Both the position numbers and the translations under genes were made by a program. From assembly GCA_946902875.1 (NCBI GenBank), contig OX336359.1, positions 4,650,001 through 4,714,000 of the forward strand: a stretch of 64,000 nt of DNA, read 5' to 3'. This DNA comes from Nematopogon swammerdamellus. Its lineage: Eukaryota > Arthropoda > Insecta > Lepidoptera > Adelidae. Under the pieces are notes generated by a model. The model did not search any database. It was not told the DNA's origin and was given only the letters and a program-made list of their open reading frames with translations. Shown one piece after another: positions 40,389 to 51,085 of the stretch (position 1 is the first letter of the stretch; each line of letters starts with the position of its first letter).

Positions 40389-40854
40389 GTACCGTGTGGG
40401 GTCGGTACTTAAAAAGAATAGCCCCACTGCATCTCTCCCCGTCGCATGTCGTAAAAGTCGACTAAGGGATAAGAAAATTCGTCAGCCTCGGTAGCTCAGT
40501 GGCGCGGTTGGTTAGTCAACTGTTATTTATTAAGCAACGCTGAGCGCGGTCAGTGTATGGATGGGTGACCGCTCGACCGTTGGAGGCTGACCGTGGTTCG
40601 GATTCCACGTTAAACTGTAGGTCCCTTCCCTTCTTACCTTACTAGGTGGTAGGGTTTATCCCGGCCGGGTTGGTACCACCGCACTGAACGAAACGGCTAT
40701 GTAAATAGTTCGTGTTTTCCGTCCAGTTTAGTGTAGCCGACATGAAATGAAGGGAAGCACTGACATGGCACCTAGTTCACCCTGTGTTATAGGCTGACAT
40801 CACGGACGTTGTAGGTGATGAAGCCAACCGTGTAAGGTTCCATAAAAAAAAAAA
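40389..40854 (+). mobile_element. Composite SINE S4
   Basis: Same order and junction as 38565-39038, with GTTATTTATTAAGCAACG in the head and poly(A) end. Confidence 0.83.
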
Positions 40855-41250
40855 CAGATGTCGTGCGTTGCACACAATTTACTTCGCTTCTGACATGATC
40901 GATGCACACAATTTGCGTCCAGACGGCTCTTCCGCTCTTCACTCGTCAATGAGAGATCAGTACGGCGGAAGTGGTTTTGCTTTTATTTGTTAATTTAATA
41001 CTTAGTTAGTTTGACGTCTGGTACAACGGGCACCAGACGTCGGCTCCAGGAACTCCCTCAGTCCCCGAAGAAGCCCGTGACGTAGCGGGCGAAACATCGA
41101 CTTATGTACTTAGGTCTTTAAACCTGCTACTGTTAATCCGGAAACTTAAAAATGAACATAATTAATACGAGTAAGTTAATAACAGAGTAAACTTAAAAAC
41201 ATTTATTTAATTACTTTCCGAATAATTAATGTAAAAGAAATTTTAAATGT
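40855..41250. other. No gene seen
   Basis: ACGTCTGGTACAACGGGCAC, CAGACGTCGGCTCCAGGAAC and TGACGTAGCGGGCGAAACAT suggest another dispersed repeat; not classified. Confidence 0.4.
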
Positions 41251-41251
41251 A

Positions 41252-41657
41252 TTTTTTTTTTTATGTAATCCGGTATGGGTGGCAGAGTTGGAGGGGCCAA
41301 AGCGCATGCTCCGACCAGCCAATATCACCTCCGAGAAGGTAGGTGCCATACCGGAGACTTCCCTGGATTGCTGGCTATACTGGACTAGAGGAGAACACAA
41401 CCGAGGCTGCTATGCGGCCATCTTACACCCAGTACGGTGGTACCAACCCAGTCGGCTACAATTTGAGCATATCACCTAGTAAGGGGCAAGGGAAGGGACC
41501 TACAGTTTTACACCGGTTCCGAACGGTGAAGCAGCAGGTGTAGGTATGCACGTAAATTTTTTCGTCAGAAAAAACTCATTGATACACGCCGACGGGATTC
41601 GAACCGCGGACCTCTCGCATGAGAAGCCGATGCCCAAACCACTCGGCCACCTGCCGC
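41252..41657 (-). mobile_element. Full-length SINE S2
   Basis: Tail ATGTAATCCGGTATGGGTGG; head on the minus strand GGTGGCCGAGTGGTTTGGGC and GTCCGCGGTTCGAATCCCGT. Close to the 2171-2576 copy. Confidence 0.88.
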
Positions 41658-41689
41658 TTAAAACTCTACTCTCTACTCTCTACTTCTTA

Positions 41690-41860
41690 TAAACTGAACG
41701 TCTGTCTGAATGTATGTATGTCTGAGGTAAACTCCGGAACCACTTGACAGATTTTGATGCGGTTTGCACCAATATAAAGAGTAGTTTTTGAGGCTCACTA
41801 TATATGATATAGGCTATATATACCATCACGCTAAATAGCCTTAGGGCTGAGCAGTATCAA
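41690..41860 (+). repeat. Helitron-5'-like dispersed text
   Basis: TGTCTGAGGTAAACTCCGG, GATTTTGATGCGGTTTGCAC and ACCATCACGCTAAATAGCCT, shared in part with 39290-39350 and 49150-49262. Confidence 0.45.
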
Positions 41861-41943
41861 AGAAAGTGTAGTATGCATTTGGTAGAGAGAGAGAATATAA
41901 TAGAAGCGATCGTTGATTATCATATTTGCGTTGTGTTTTTTTT

Positions 41944-42626
41944 ACACCTGCTGCTTCACCGTTCGGAACCAGTGTAAAACTGTATGTCCCTTCTCTTGCC
42001 CCTTACTAGGTGGTAGGCTCAAATTGTAGCCGACTGGGTTATATTAGTATTACCACCGCACTGGATCTAAGATGGCCGCATAGCAACCCCGACTGTGTTC
42101 TCGTCTAGCTCAGTATAGCTAGCAATTCAAAGGGAATTCCTTCACGAAGGTGATATTGGCTGCAGAGGCAGACTAGCAGGCTTAGCCGCCCTAGGCCGCT
42201 TAGTACCAGCCGCCCAAATTCAATGGAGCCGCCCCTTTCAAGTTTACAGCATAGATACAAATGTGAAGTTGTATGAAAATCAGTATTGCGTTCGGTTCAA
42301 CCTGCCAAAAATATATTAGGTATTTCTCGGCTTATTTTACATATAGTAAAAGTATTTTTTACAAGTTTTACAAATAGTGCGTCATCACCTCCGCCGCGCT
42401 CACCACTCCCGCACGTCGCACGCACTTGCTCCGGCCGGCACCCTTTCTATTCTGTACCTGCGCTCACTGCTTCCAGCAGCAGGTACAGATTGGCCGCCCC
42501 TAATATCTGGCCGCCCTAGGCCCGGGCCTAGTCGGCCTATATGGAAAGTCCGCCTCTGATTGGCTGGTCCGGAGCACGTGATCTGTCCCCACTGACTCAG
42601 ACATCCATACCGGATTACATAAAAAT
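41944..42626 (+). mobile_element. SINE S2 interrupted by a hAT-type MITE
   Basis: S2 text runs 41944-42162 (ACACCTGCTGCTTCACCGTT to GGTGATATTGGCTG) and resumes at 42559 (ATTGGCTGGTCCGGAGCACG) to CCGGATTACATAAAAATAC. Confidence 0.85.
42163..42558. mobile_element. hAT-type MITE, 396 bp
   Basis: Ends CAGAGGCAGAC and GTCCGCCTCTG form 11-bp terminal inverted repeats with one mismatch. It is flanked by perfect 8-bp direct repeats ATTGGCTG (42155-42162 and 42559-42566), the hallmark of hAT elements. Internal GCCGCCCTAGGCC motifs, no transposase. Confidence 0.9.
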
Positions 42627-42936
42627 ACACGTATTTATATATACTGTCCTTGAAGTCAATGCCAATCACATTCTAAATCTCATTCTAAATCAATACTACT
42701 AGCCTAGCAACAGTGCGTAGTTACCGTGACCTTCTGACTCATCACATCAGGACTGTGACGGGAAAGAATCAGTCAAGCGTTCCTACGTTCTCTCTAAACC
42801 TGGAGGTCTATTCCTAAGGCACTGGCGAACTGTGAACCCACGCGAAACAGAAGCATGAGAGCGAAGTAGCGAGAGAGAGAGAGTGAAAAACCTTTCACGT
42901 GAAGTGAGTGAATCCTATGAAATTGCTCCATTTAAA
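42627..42936. other. No gene seen
   Basis: Ordinary sequence with a short GA-repeat near 42870. Confidence 0.45.
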
Positions 42937-43539
42937 TTTTTTTTATGGAAACAGACACGGCTGGCTGCATCGCCTACAACATCCGTGATGTCAGCCCATA
43001 ACACCGGGGTGAACTTGGTGCCACGTCAGTGCTTCCCTGCTGCTTCCTTCCTATGCTGGGAATATCGCTACGTGATATGGTGCGTAACGAGGCAATCCGC
43101 CGACGCACCGAAGTAGTCGATATTGGACACCGGGTGGCTAAGCTCAAGTGGCAGTGGGCTGGGCACGTTAGCCGAAGAGACAATGACCGTTGGAGTAACC
43201 GTGTCCTACACTGGCGGCCGTGGACAGGAAAACGGAGTGTGGGAAGACCACCCGCCAGGTGGGACGACGACATCAAGTGCGTCGGCGGAAAGCAGTGGTT
43301 CCGTATCGCAGAAGGCGGAACTGGAGGAAAATTGGAGAGGCGTATGTCCATCAGTGGACGCTTACACGCTGACTGACTGACAGTGTTTCCCTTCGGTCGT
43401 GCCGGCTACACTGAACTGGGCGGAAAACACAAACTATTTATACATAGCCGTTTCGACCGACCTTTCATTCAGTGCGGTGGTAGCAACCCGGGCGGGTTAA
43501 ACCCTACCACCTATTAATATAAGAAGGGAGTCATTATCC
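42937..43539 (-). mobile_element. SINE S3/S1-body copy split by an RTE LINE
   Basis: Body text occurs at 42937-43038 and again from 43381. The upstream head is lost after AATATAAGAAGGGAGTCAT. Confidence 0.8.
43039..43380 (+). mobile_element. 5'-truncated RTE LINE with target duplication
   Basis: Encodes LGISLRDMVRNEAIRRRTEV, then KLKWQWAGHVSRR, GKRSVGRPPARWDDDIK and a C-terminal stretch, typical of RTE polyproteins, and ends with a (TGAC)n tail. Flanks CAGTGCTTCCCT (43027-43038) and CAGTGTTTCCCT (43381-43392) form a 12-bp target duplication with one mismatch. Confidence 0.88.
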
Positions 43540-43753
43540 CTCCATGGTTCGGATTCGATATAAAACTGTTGGTCTCTTCCCTTAAGAGTCTGTAAAACCT
43601 CACATTGTTTCGCATGAACCACTGTTATATCGGAGCACGATAGTGAGGAGAGAGTGGAAAAAATTCACGCGAAATGTGAGTGAATCCTGTGAAATTGCTC
43701 CATTGATTTCTGGCCAGCTCAGTGTAGCCGGTACGATCGAGAGGAAAACACAC

Positions 43754-44110
43754 TTTTTTATGGAAACTGACACGGTTGGCCACATCACCTACAACGCTCG
43801 TGATGTTAGCCCATAACACCTTGGTGAACTAGGTCCCATGTCAGTGCTTCCCTTACTGTACGGAAAACACGAACTATTTACATATTATAGTCCCTTCGAC
43901 CAACCTTTCATTCGGGGCGGCGATATTCATCCGGGCAGGTTAAACCCTACCACCTAGGAAGTTAAGAAGAGAAGGGTTTCACATGGAATCCGCACCTAAG
44001 TCGGCCTCAACGGTCGAACGGCCACCCATCCAATGTCGGACCGTGCCCAGGTGTGCCTAACATCATGAACGGCGGCCGATCGATCACACCACTGAGCTAC
44101 CGTGGCCGAC
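43754..44110 (-). mobile_element. Full-length SINE S1, diverged
   Basis: TATGGAAACTGACACGGTTG at the tail; head reversed as GAGCTACCGTGGCCGAC. Several private deletions. Confidence 0.8.
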
Positions 44111-44288
44111 AGACAGGACCATGGATGACACCACGAGTCAGGAAGTCGATGTCAGCCGGGTTACATACAAATAATACCACGCACATTCACGCCGCGACCT
44201 TGAGAGATAGGCACGGTCAAGGAGTTCGGTGTGTCTATTCGCCTTGAGTAGAATTTGGCCTTGATGTAATGGTATTGTTGTGGAATAT

Positions 44289-44704
44289 ATTTTTTATGTA
44301 ATCCGGTATGGGTAGGTGAATCAGAAGGGCCAAAGCGCATGCTCGAACCACCCAATATTACCTCCCATAAGGTAGGTGCCATACCGGAGGAGACTTCCCT
44401 GGATTGCTGGCTATACTGGACTAGAGGAGAACACAACCGAGGTTGCTATGCGGCCATCTTACATCCAGTACGGTGGTACGAACCCAGTCGGCTACAATTT
44501 GAGCCTACCACCTAGTAAAGGGTAAGGGAAGGGACCTACACAGTTTTACACCGGTTTCGAACAGTGAAGCAACAGGTGTATGTAGGTAGGTATGCATGTA
44601 AATTTTTTCGTCAGAAAAAACTCATTGGTATACGCCGACCGGATTAGAACCGCGGACCTCTCGCATGAGAAGCTGATGCCCAAACCACTCGGCCCCCCGC
44701 CGCT
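44289..44704 (-). mobile_element. Full-length SINE S2
   Basis: Tail ATGTAATCCGGTATGGGTAG; head with GTCCGCGGTTCTAATCC, whose B box is damaged. Confidence 0.85.
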
Positions 44705-45058
44705 TAAAGCTAGTGTGAAATCCAATTTGTTTAACCGGTTTAATCTACAGTTTTTTTCTTTCGCAAGTAGGTAACCGTTGTTTGCCTCCACTTGATAACG
44801 CGATGGTCCACGCCCCGTACCTATATTCCGCTAGAGAATATAAAAAGTGCGCTCTCCGCGGACGACTGGCGATGAGCGGAGTGCATGATGCGTTTCGCTT
44901 ACTTAGATGCATTCGATGCACTCACTGAATGCTTTTGATAAGCTATCGAACACGCCGTACCCACTGTTTACCGCTCTGAAGTTAGCCACTGCGAGTGAAT
45001 ATAGCCGCGAAGCTTTTGAGCGACCAACTATGGTACGTTCAAACGTAAAGTAAGAAAA
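44705..45058. other. No gene seen; TATA-like motif
   Basis: GAGAATATAAAAAGTGCGCT near 44833 could be a promoter, but no exon can be tied to it. Confidence 0.3.
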
Positions 45059-46318
45059 TCTTCTATACTTATAAAATTGTTTGTCCTGACTGACTGATAT
45101 ATCAACGCACAGCCAAAACTACTAAGTCTAAAAGCTGAAATTTGGTGACATTGGCCTCGCCCTTAGTTACTTACTTTATTCGAGAAGGTGTATCCTCTTC
45201 CTGAACGCAGCTCGGCCTTCGGCCTCGCCCTTAGTTACTTACTTTCTTCGATAAGGTTTATAGTCTTTCTGAACGCAGCTCGGCCTTCGGCCTCGCCCTT
45301 AGTTACTTACTTTCTTAGAAAAGCTTTATCGTCTTCCTAAACGCAGCTCAGCCTTCGGCCTCGCCCTTTGTTACTTACTTTCTTCGAAAAGGTTTATCCT
45401 CTTCCTGAACGCAGCTCGGCCTTCGGCCTCGCCCTTAGTTACTTACTTTCTTCGATAAGGTTTATAGTCTTTCTGAACGCAGCTCGGCCTCCGGCCTCGC
45501 CCTTAGTTACTTAGTTTCTTCGCTAAGGTTTATAGTCTTTCTGAACGCAGCTCGGCCTTCGGCCTTGCCCTCAGTTACTTACTTTTTTCGAGAAGGTTTA
45601 TACTCTTCCTGAACGCAGCTCGGCCTTCGGCCTCGCCCTTAGTTACTTACTTTCTTAGAAAAGGTTTATAGTCTTCCTAAACGCAGCTCAGCCTTCGGCC
45701 TCGCCCTTAGTTACTTAGTTTCTTCGATAAGGTTTATAGTCTTTCTGAACGCAGCTCGGCCTTCGGCCTTGCCCTCAGTTACTTACTTTCTGTGAGAAGG
45801 TTTATAGTCTTTCTGAACGCAACTCGGCCTTCGGGTTCGCCCTTAGTTGCTTAGTTTCTTCGATAAGGTTCATAGTATTTCTGAACGCAGCTCGGCCTTC
45901 GACCTCACCTTCAGTTACTTACTTTCTTCGATGAGGTTTATACTCTTCCTGAACGCAGCTCGGCCTTCGGCTTCGCCCTTAGTTACTTACTTTCTTCGAT
46001 AAGGTTTATAGTCTTTCTGAACGCAGCTCGGCCTTCGGCCTTGCCCTCAGTTACTTACTTTATTCGAGAAGGTTTATACTCTTCCTGAACGCAGCTCGGC
46101 CTTCGGCCTCGCCCTCAGTTACTTACTTTCTTCGAGAAGATTTATGGTCTTTCTGAACGCTGCTCGGCCTTCGGCCTCACTTTTTGTTACTTACTTTCTT
46201 CGAGATGGTTTATCGTTTACCTGAACCCATCTCGGCCGTCGTCGGCTTCGCCCTTAGTTACATATTTCCTTCTTTGAAATACTAATTTCACGCAAGCGAA
46301 GCCGCGGGCAACAGCTAG
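45059..46318 (+). mobile_element. Helitron-like element with 68-bp minisatellite
   Basis: Starts A|TCTTCTATACTTATAAAAT and ends AAGCCGCGGGCAACAGCTAG|T, so the TC...CTAG ends sit between A and T as in Helitrons. The interior is about sixteen 68-bp units (GGCCTCGCCC at 45153, 45221, 45289, 45357 and on) with the CGGCCTTCGGCC mini-hairpin. No Rep/helicase. Confidence 0.7.
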
Positions 46319-46482
46319 TATAATATAATATATTTGCCCAGCAGTTAGACATGTAATGTACCTATATAAAATATTGTTCGAAATTAAGGCCTTATGCCCG
46401 CAAAATTGTTAATTGGACATGCAGACACACAGACGGACGACGAATGCATTGTGTATGTCGTGTTGTGTGCGTTTTATACCTA

Positions 46483-46626
46483 CATCACCTACAACATCCG
46501 TGATGTCAACCCATAACACCGGGTGAACTTGGTGCCACGTCAGTGCTTCCCTTCGGTCGTGCCGGCTACACTGAACTGGACGGAAAACACAAACTAGCCG
46601 ATTCGACCGACCTTTCATTCAGTGCA
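46483..46626 (-). mobile_element. SINE S1/S3 body fragment
   Basis: ACATCACCTACAACATCCGT to GACCTTTCATTCAGTGC only. Confidence 0.75.
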
Positions 46627-47010
46627 CCTGACAGAGGATGTGCAGATCTCTTGACGTTTATTTTATAACGTTGTCGGTTTTCGTTATTTCTAGTTTAAAT
46701 CACCTTGACTTATATATATATATTATATAAGTACTTATATTGAATAGGTACTGAATTATTTTAATGTCATATAGCCTACCTACCTGAACTATCGAATTTT
46801 AAATGTGGTTTAGAAAAATGTTTACTCTTCCTTTCAGTACCTAGTTTTTGTAGACTTATGTGGAATAAGTAAACATTTTATCAATAACTGATACTAGAAT
46901 ACAATAATTTTCTGATACTAGAATGATCAAAGTATCCACAAACTCATATATCTTTCATCACCTTGTTTTAATTTTTTTTTTAGAAAGTAAATAATTTTCC
47001 ATTTCCTTAC
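46627..47010. other. No gene seen; possible intron of the gene starting at 47350
   Basis: Repeat-poor AT-rich text, unlike most of the window, which is compatible with a gene-proximal intron. Confidence 0.35.
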
Positions 47011-47066
47011 TTTGAAAACGTGTAGACAAAGAAAACCCGATAAATTCATGATTTTTCTTATATTTT
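47011..47066 (-). CDS. Candidate start-codon exon (MNLSGFLCLHVFK)
   Basis: Acceptor TTAATCAG|AAAAT at 47066 and donor TTTTCAAA|GTAAGG at 47011 frame 17 leader bases and a 13-codon start that is hydrophobic like a signal peptide. It lies 81 bp after the candidate leader exon. It ends in phase 0, whereas laccase exon 20689-21329 needs phase 1, so at least one more exon would be required if they belong together. Confidence 0.3.
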
Positions 47067-47147
47067 CTGATTAATTTACGGTTACATGTCTCAATAAATT
47101 TGTGAAATATATAGTACCAAAAAATTTAGTAATTATTGTCAATTTAC

Positions 47148-47350
47148 CTCTTTTATCCTCTTCTTATTTAGTTCTGATCTGTCACAGTTGTGTCACTAAT
47201 AATTTAACAAAATGTACTTCACACTTTTTCACCGCACTTTCCAAACTATCACCGAAAAAAATACCTAAAGAGAGTATAACGGGAATTATTACGTTAACAC
47301 CAAACTTATTTCATTCTATTTTCAAATATATTCCCCGACCAACCGACACT
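47148..47350 (-). other. Candidate 5' leader exon
   Basis: From an initiator-like TCAGT (47348-47352) to donor AAAGAG|GTAAATT at 47148. No long ORF, so probably untranslated. Could be the first exon of the laccase gene or of an unknown gene. Confidence 0.35.
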
Positions 47351-47384
47351 GATTGATAAAATGCCACTTTCCAAATTTAAAATT
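47348..47384 (-). promoter_or_regulatory. Candidate core promoter (TTTAAAT + TCAGT)
   Basis: Minus strand: TTTTAAATTTGG lies about 30 bp before ATCAGTGTCGG, the arthropod initiator TCAGT. Upstream (47400-47600) is a CpG-rich, repeat-free stretch. Confidence 0.4.
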
Positions 47385-47900
47385 GTCCAGTTCCTCGGGC
47401 CAGTCGATAAAAATCCGCGTTCCAAATTCAAACATCGCTAGCTGTCGAACCGCGTGTTCGGTGCGTGCGCGGGAATTCCATCGAAGGTCGCGGTTGAGGC
47501 GCGCGTTCACTATTGCCGACCGTGGTCTACTCTGTTCTGAAGTGATCTGCCTGATGGCTAATGACCATACTGTCTCACCTGCAGCCTTAACACGCACGTA
47601 ATACGTTAGCTAGATCGAGAGTTAGGCCGGTTCGGGTACGTCATTTGATGATAATTTACGTTCAGAATTGATAATTAATGTCTCAACAGTTATAATTCAG
47701 AAAAATCTGCGCCACGGTTGGTTTTGTATGAGAGATCAAATTATAGCTAGATCAGTGAGGTAACGAAAGGGAAAACCCCTTTACATGAAATCCGAACCAA
47801 GTAGCAACTTATGCTTGTGAAAGCAATATGCTATGCTTAATTTTATTTAATGATTTTTTAAATCGAATCCTCAATTTTTTTTTTATCTAAATCAACATGC
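47385..47900. other. CpG-rich promoter-proximal stretch, then no gene
   Basis: 47450-47540 is rich in CG dinucleotides (CGCGCGTTCAC, CGCGTGTTCGGTGCG) in a CpG-poor setting. Beyond 47640 nothing is recognised. Confidence 0.35.
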
Positions 47901-47904
47901 ACCC

Positions 47905-48160
47905 ATGTTGGTGTGTGGTGTGCTGTGTCGAGGGACCAATGGTACAGTCGACAGAGCCAAAAAACCCTCTCCTCGCGAAACCACGCTCAGTGAGGCACCA
48001 TGCCAGCAGATTTGCGGACCTTTGCTAGGCTGTCTAGCCCCTTGATACGACGTTTGAAGACACCCAGGTTGAAGGATTCGGGAAACACACTCGCCGGGAG
48101 ACAGTTCCACATCCTAGTGTTGCGACAAAGAAACGATTTTGAGAACCGATGGGTTCTCAT
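47905..48160 (-). mobile_element. LINE RT C-terminal fragment and 3' tail
   Basis: Minus strand reads [40 protein letters not shown] and a stop, then the TGAGCGTGGTTTCGCGAGG tail known from 1605 and 55235. Confidence 0.75.
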
Positions 48161-48573
48161 TAGTCGTTACTCATCATTTTCTATACCCTCACAAATTTTT
48201 AGGTCACAGAGTTAAAAAAAAATTCCTTTCATAGATTTTTTGATTGTCCTATGGTTTTTGGCTAAATTAGTCATGAGCTACAGAATCATTCCCTGAAGCG
48301 TTGCAGGTCAAATAGTAAATCTCCTGTAAATACCGACTCAAAATTACAAATGCATTTAGATAACATAAACACTATGCGCTTCGCTCCCAGACTAGAACAG
48401 AACAAGCGAACGCACGAGAGTTTTACGGGGGCACTTAGCGCGAGCGAGCAATAAACGTGAATGTTGACAGTTTTCGCGCAGATTTCGCTAAATCTTGCTA
48501 AATTCACGGATCATTGATAACGTGGTTCCGTGGCATCGCTGGCTACGGATGCAAGCATACAAAAACATCTTTA
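48161..48573. other. No gene seen
   Basis: No supported feature. Confidence 0.45.
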
Positions 48574-48922
48574 TTTTTTATAGAAACTGACACGGTTGTC
48601 TACATCACCTACAAGACCCGTGATGTCAGCCCATAACACCGGGTGAACTAGGCGCCATGTCAGTGCTTCCCTTCATTTCACGTCGGCTACACTGAACTGG
48701 ACGGAAAACACAAACTATTTATATAGCCGTTTCGATTGACGTTTCGCTCAGTGCGGTTGTACCAACCCGGCCGGGATAAACTCTACCACCTAGAAAGGTA
48801 AGAAGGGAAGGGACCTAACAGTTTAACGTGGAATCCGAACCACGGTCAGCCTCCAACGGTGGAGCGCTCACCCATCCAAGTACTGACCGCGCCGACCGCA
48901 CCACTGAGCAACCTAGGCCGAT
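48574..48922 (-). mobile_element. Nearly full-length SINE S1
   Basis: TATAGAAACTGACACGGTTG to reversed CCATCCAAGTACTGACCGCG; the bases between the 5S-like part and the A box are shortened. Confidence 0.82.
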
Positions 48923-48952
48923 CTTATGCTTATCATCATAGTCGTATGCATC

Positions 48953-48979
48953 GTATGCATGCATGCATGCATGCATGAT
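48953..48979. repeat. (GCAT)n microsatellite
   Basis: Five GCAT units (ATGCATGCATGCATGCATGC), self-complementary. Confidence 0.9.
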
Positions 48980-49076
48980 GCATTAGTGCTGAAAAATCGC
49001 AAAAGAAAAATATCCCCTTGTACCAGATAATCTGAATTGAGACTCGAACCCACATCCATTAGATAGAACAGAATCC

Positions 49077-49262
49077 TATCCTATTCTACTAATATTATAA
49101 ACGCGAAATTTTGTGAGGATGGATGGATGTACGGGCCTTTGTTCCTCTTTCACGCAAAAACTACTGAACGGATTTTGATGAGACTTTACAGTACTATAGC
49201 TTATACATCAGAATAACATATATGTTATATACCATCACGCTAAATAGCCTTAGGGCCTGAGC
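49077..49262 (+). mobile_element. Helitron-like 5' end
   Basis: TCCTATTCTACTAATATTAT-AAACGCGAAATTTTG followed by GCAAAAACTACTGAACGGAT. The same AAAACTACTGAACAGATTTT text lies in the outer arms of the palindrome (22800, 27270). Confidence 0.5.
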
Positions 49263-49707
49263 CCTTAAATATGAAACTGTATGAATATATACCCACCACA
49301 CTGCCACATGAAGCAGGCCAGTCTCCACAAACAGCACCCGATCACGAGCACCACACCTGGGCCAGCCATCGCCTCCCTATGGCCTCCCTCAACCATAATT
49401 ATAGGGTGGGAAACGACCCGGACCAAGTGTCACCGTAAGCAAAGACCTTAAAGCGATGCACTACCCCAGTGGCAACATGAAATGAAATACTACTGGTTTC
49501 TGTCACAAACCACCACATGTCGTTATCGCATAACTAATTACATTCATATCGCATCATTAATTATTTATCGTGTGATTGATTAATACATATAAATTACAAA
49601 ATATAACAAATGTAATATTTTACAATATAAGATTACGTGTTCAAGGCTCTATCTAAGTTTATGGCAACTGAAAATGTTCAAATGATTCCCCACAGAAAAG
49701 GGAGCAG
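49263..49707. other. No gene; diverged repeat scraps
   Basis: CAGTCTCCACAAACAGCACC and GTGTCACCGTAAGCAAAGAC hint at an old LINE copy; not assignable. Confidence 0.35.
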
Positions 49708-49887
49708 TACCCTAATCACGAGATTTTACCTACTACGCTACGCCGTGTTCTCCGCATCATTTTGTATGGAGAAACGGAGCAGCGCCTCTAGTGATAGATT
49801 TGCGAACTTCGTTTCTCCGTACGAAATGATGCGGAGAACACGGCGTAGCATAGTACGCGGTGTAGGTTAAATCTCGTGATTAGGGTA
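49708..49887. mobile_element. MITE with about 70-bp inverted ends, copy 1
   Basis: TACCCTAATCACGAGATTTT and AAATCTCGTGATTAGGGTA at the ends, CTCCGCATCATTTTGTATGG and its reverse inside, loop GCGCCTCTAGTGATAGATTT. A second copy lies at 58876-59073. Confidence 0.85.
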
Positions 49888-50049
49888 CTGATTTTAGACG
49901 TAAGTAAGAATATTCCAAACAGCTCAAACTGAACGAGTATATTACCCGTATTTACTGATAAATTCAGGTATTTAACCTAACCTAAAAGCAGAGTTTGTGA
50001 CAGACAGATATCTAAATGATTTATTAAGCGTTGCTGGCAACGTAACCCT

Positions 50050-50265
50050 AAAAACCGGCCAAGTGCGAGTCGGACTCGCGCACCGAGGGTTCCGTGCCAC
50101 CGCGTAATTGGTCGGTTTTTATTATTGCTTGTTTCACTTTAGTGTTTGCACTATAATCAATCGCACTAAATTTGACAAATTTTATGTATTACCGTTTTTA
50201 AGAACAAAAATACATACATACAGGCTTAGTAAATAGGCTTCCGTACCTGTACGGTACGTAACCCT
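50050..50265 (+). repeat. Dispersed repeat (AAGTGCGAGTCGGACTCGCG family)
   Basis: Same start as 5918-6085, then GCGTAATTGGTCGGTTTTTA and AAATTTGACAAATTTTATGT. Confidence 0.6.
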
Positions 50266-50277
50266 AAAGATTAACCA

Positions 50278-50326
50278 TCTCTCTCTCTCTCTCTCCCCCC
50301 CCCCCCACCCCACCCCCACCCCCCTC
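50278..50326 (+). repeat. (CT)n(C)n low-complexity tract
   Basis: CTCTCTCTCTCTCTCT followed by poly(C) with A breaks. Confidence 0.9.
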
Positions 50327-50449
50327 TTCCAACTGCCCTACATATCTTTAGATTACTGAAGTGTTTACACACTTTCTCGCCTCAAGTGTTCGACACTCCA
50401 TCGGGAAGCATTTACACTCATGAAATATCTTGCTTTCCCCTGTTCTCTG

Positions 50450-50630
50450 TATCTACGACGTCCATGGACATTCGGTCGCATGCGGGGGTTGCGAATGCCA
50501 TGATGGCCTGACGGGGCCCCTAATTCACGCCCCTCTTGAAGGATCCGATACTGTACTTGGAGTGAAATATATGGGCAGGGAGAGCGCTCCAGAGTTTACC
50601 GGTTCAGTAGAGGAAAGATCTGCAGAATAA
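50450..50630 (-). mobile_element. Non-LTR retrotransposon 3' fragment
   Basis: Shares GGGGTTGCGAATGCCATGAT and AAATATATGGGCAGGGAGAG with the 15640/17715 family. Confidence 0.6.
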
Positions 50631-51000
50631 ATTATTATGGCATTCAAATAATAATTACATATACTTATCTGTGGATAGTATTAACTAAGGATTTTATTCA
50701 TTCATTCAACAGCATAAATACCATTACATAGTAGACACTTTAACTAAAAACTATAATACATAAAAAAATCTCGTTCACTCTGTCCCAGATATGACCGCGT
50801 AGAGTACCTAAAACATTCGCTGTATTTCCACGCTGGATAGCAAGGGATGGCAAGGGCTATCCGTTGCCTGAGGAATGTTTCGCAGTTAGGTACTCCTGAC
50901 ATTTCCGATAATTTCGAATCTATATTGGCCGAACAAATTTTTAATTTATTAATTTTATTAACTTGTAGTTTGTCATAAAACATATTTCCTGTGTTCATAC
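50631..51000. other. No gene seen
   Basis: The minus frame at 50744-50998 (NKINKLKICSANI) has no recognised domain. Segment 50800-50860 shares GGATGGCAAG with 19890. Confidence 0.4.
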
Positions 51001-51001
51001 A

Positions 51002-51085
51002 CCAATATCAAGATACGTAAATTGTAGGAGTAGGGAAAGATATTCCCCGAAAGCCCATTCCACACATTCGCAGTGCGACATAACA
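51002..51085 (-). mobile_element. LINE RT scrap
   Basis: Minus strand reads NVWNGLSGNIFPYSYNLRI, related to 36175-36540. Confidence 0.55.
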
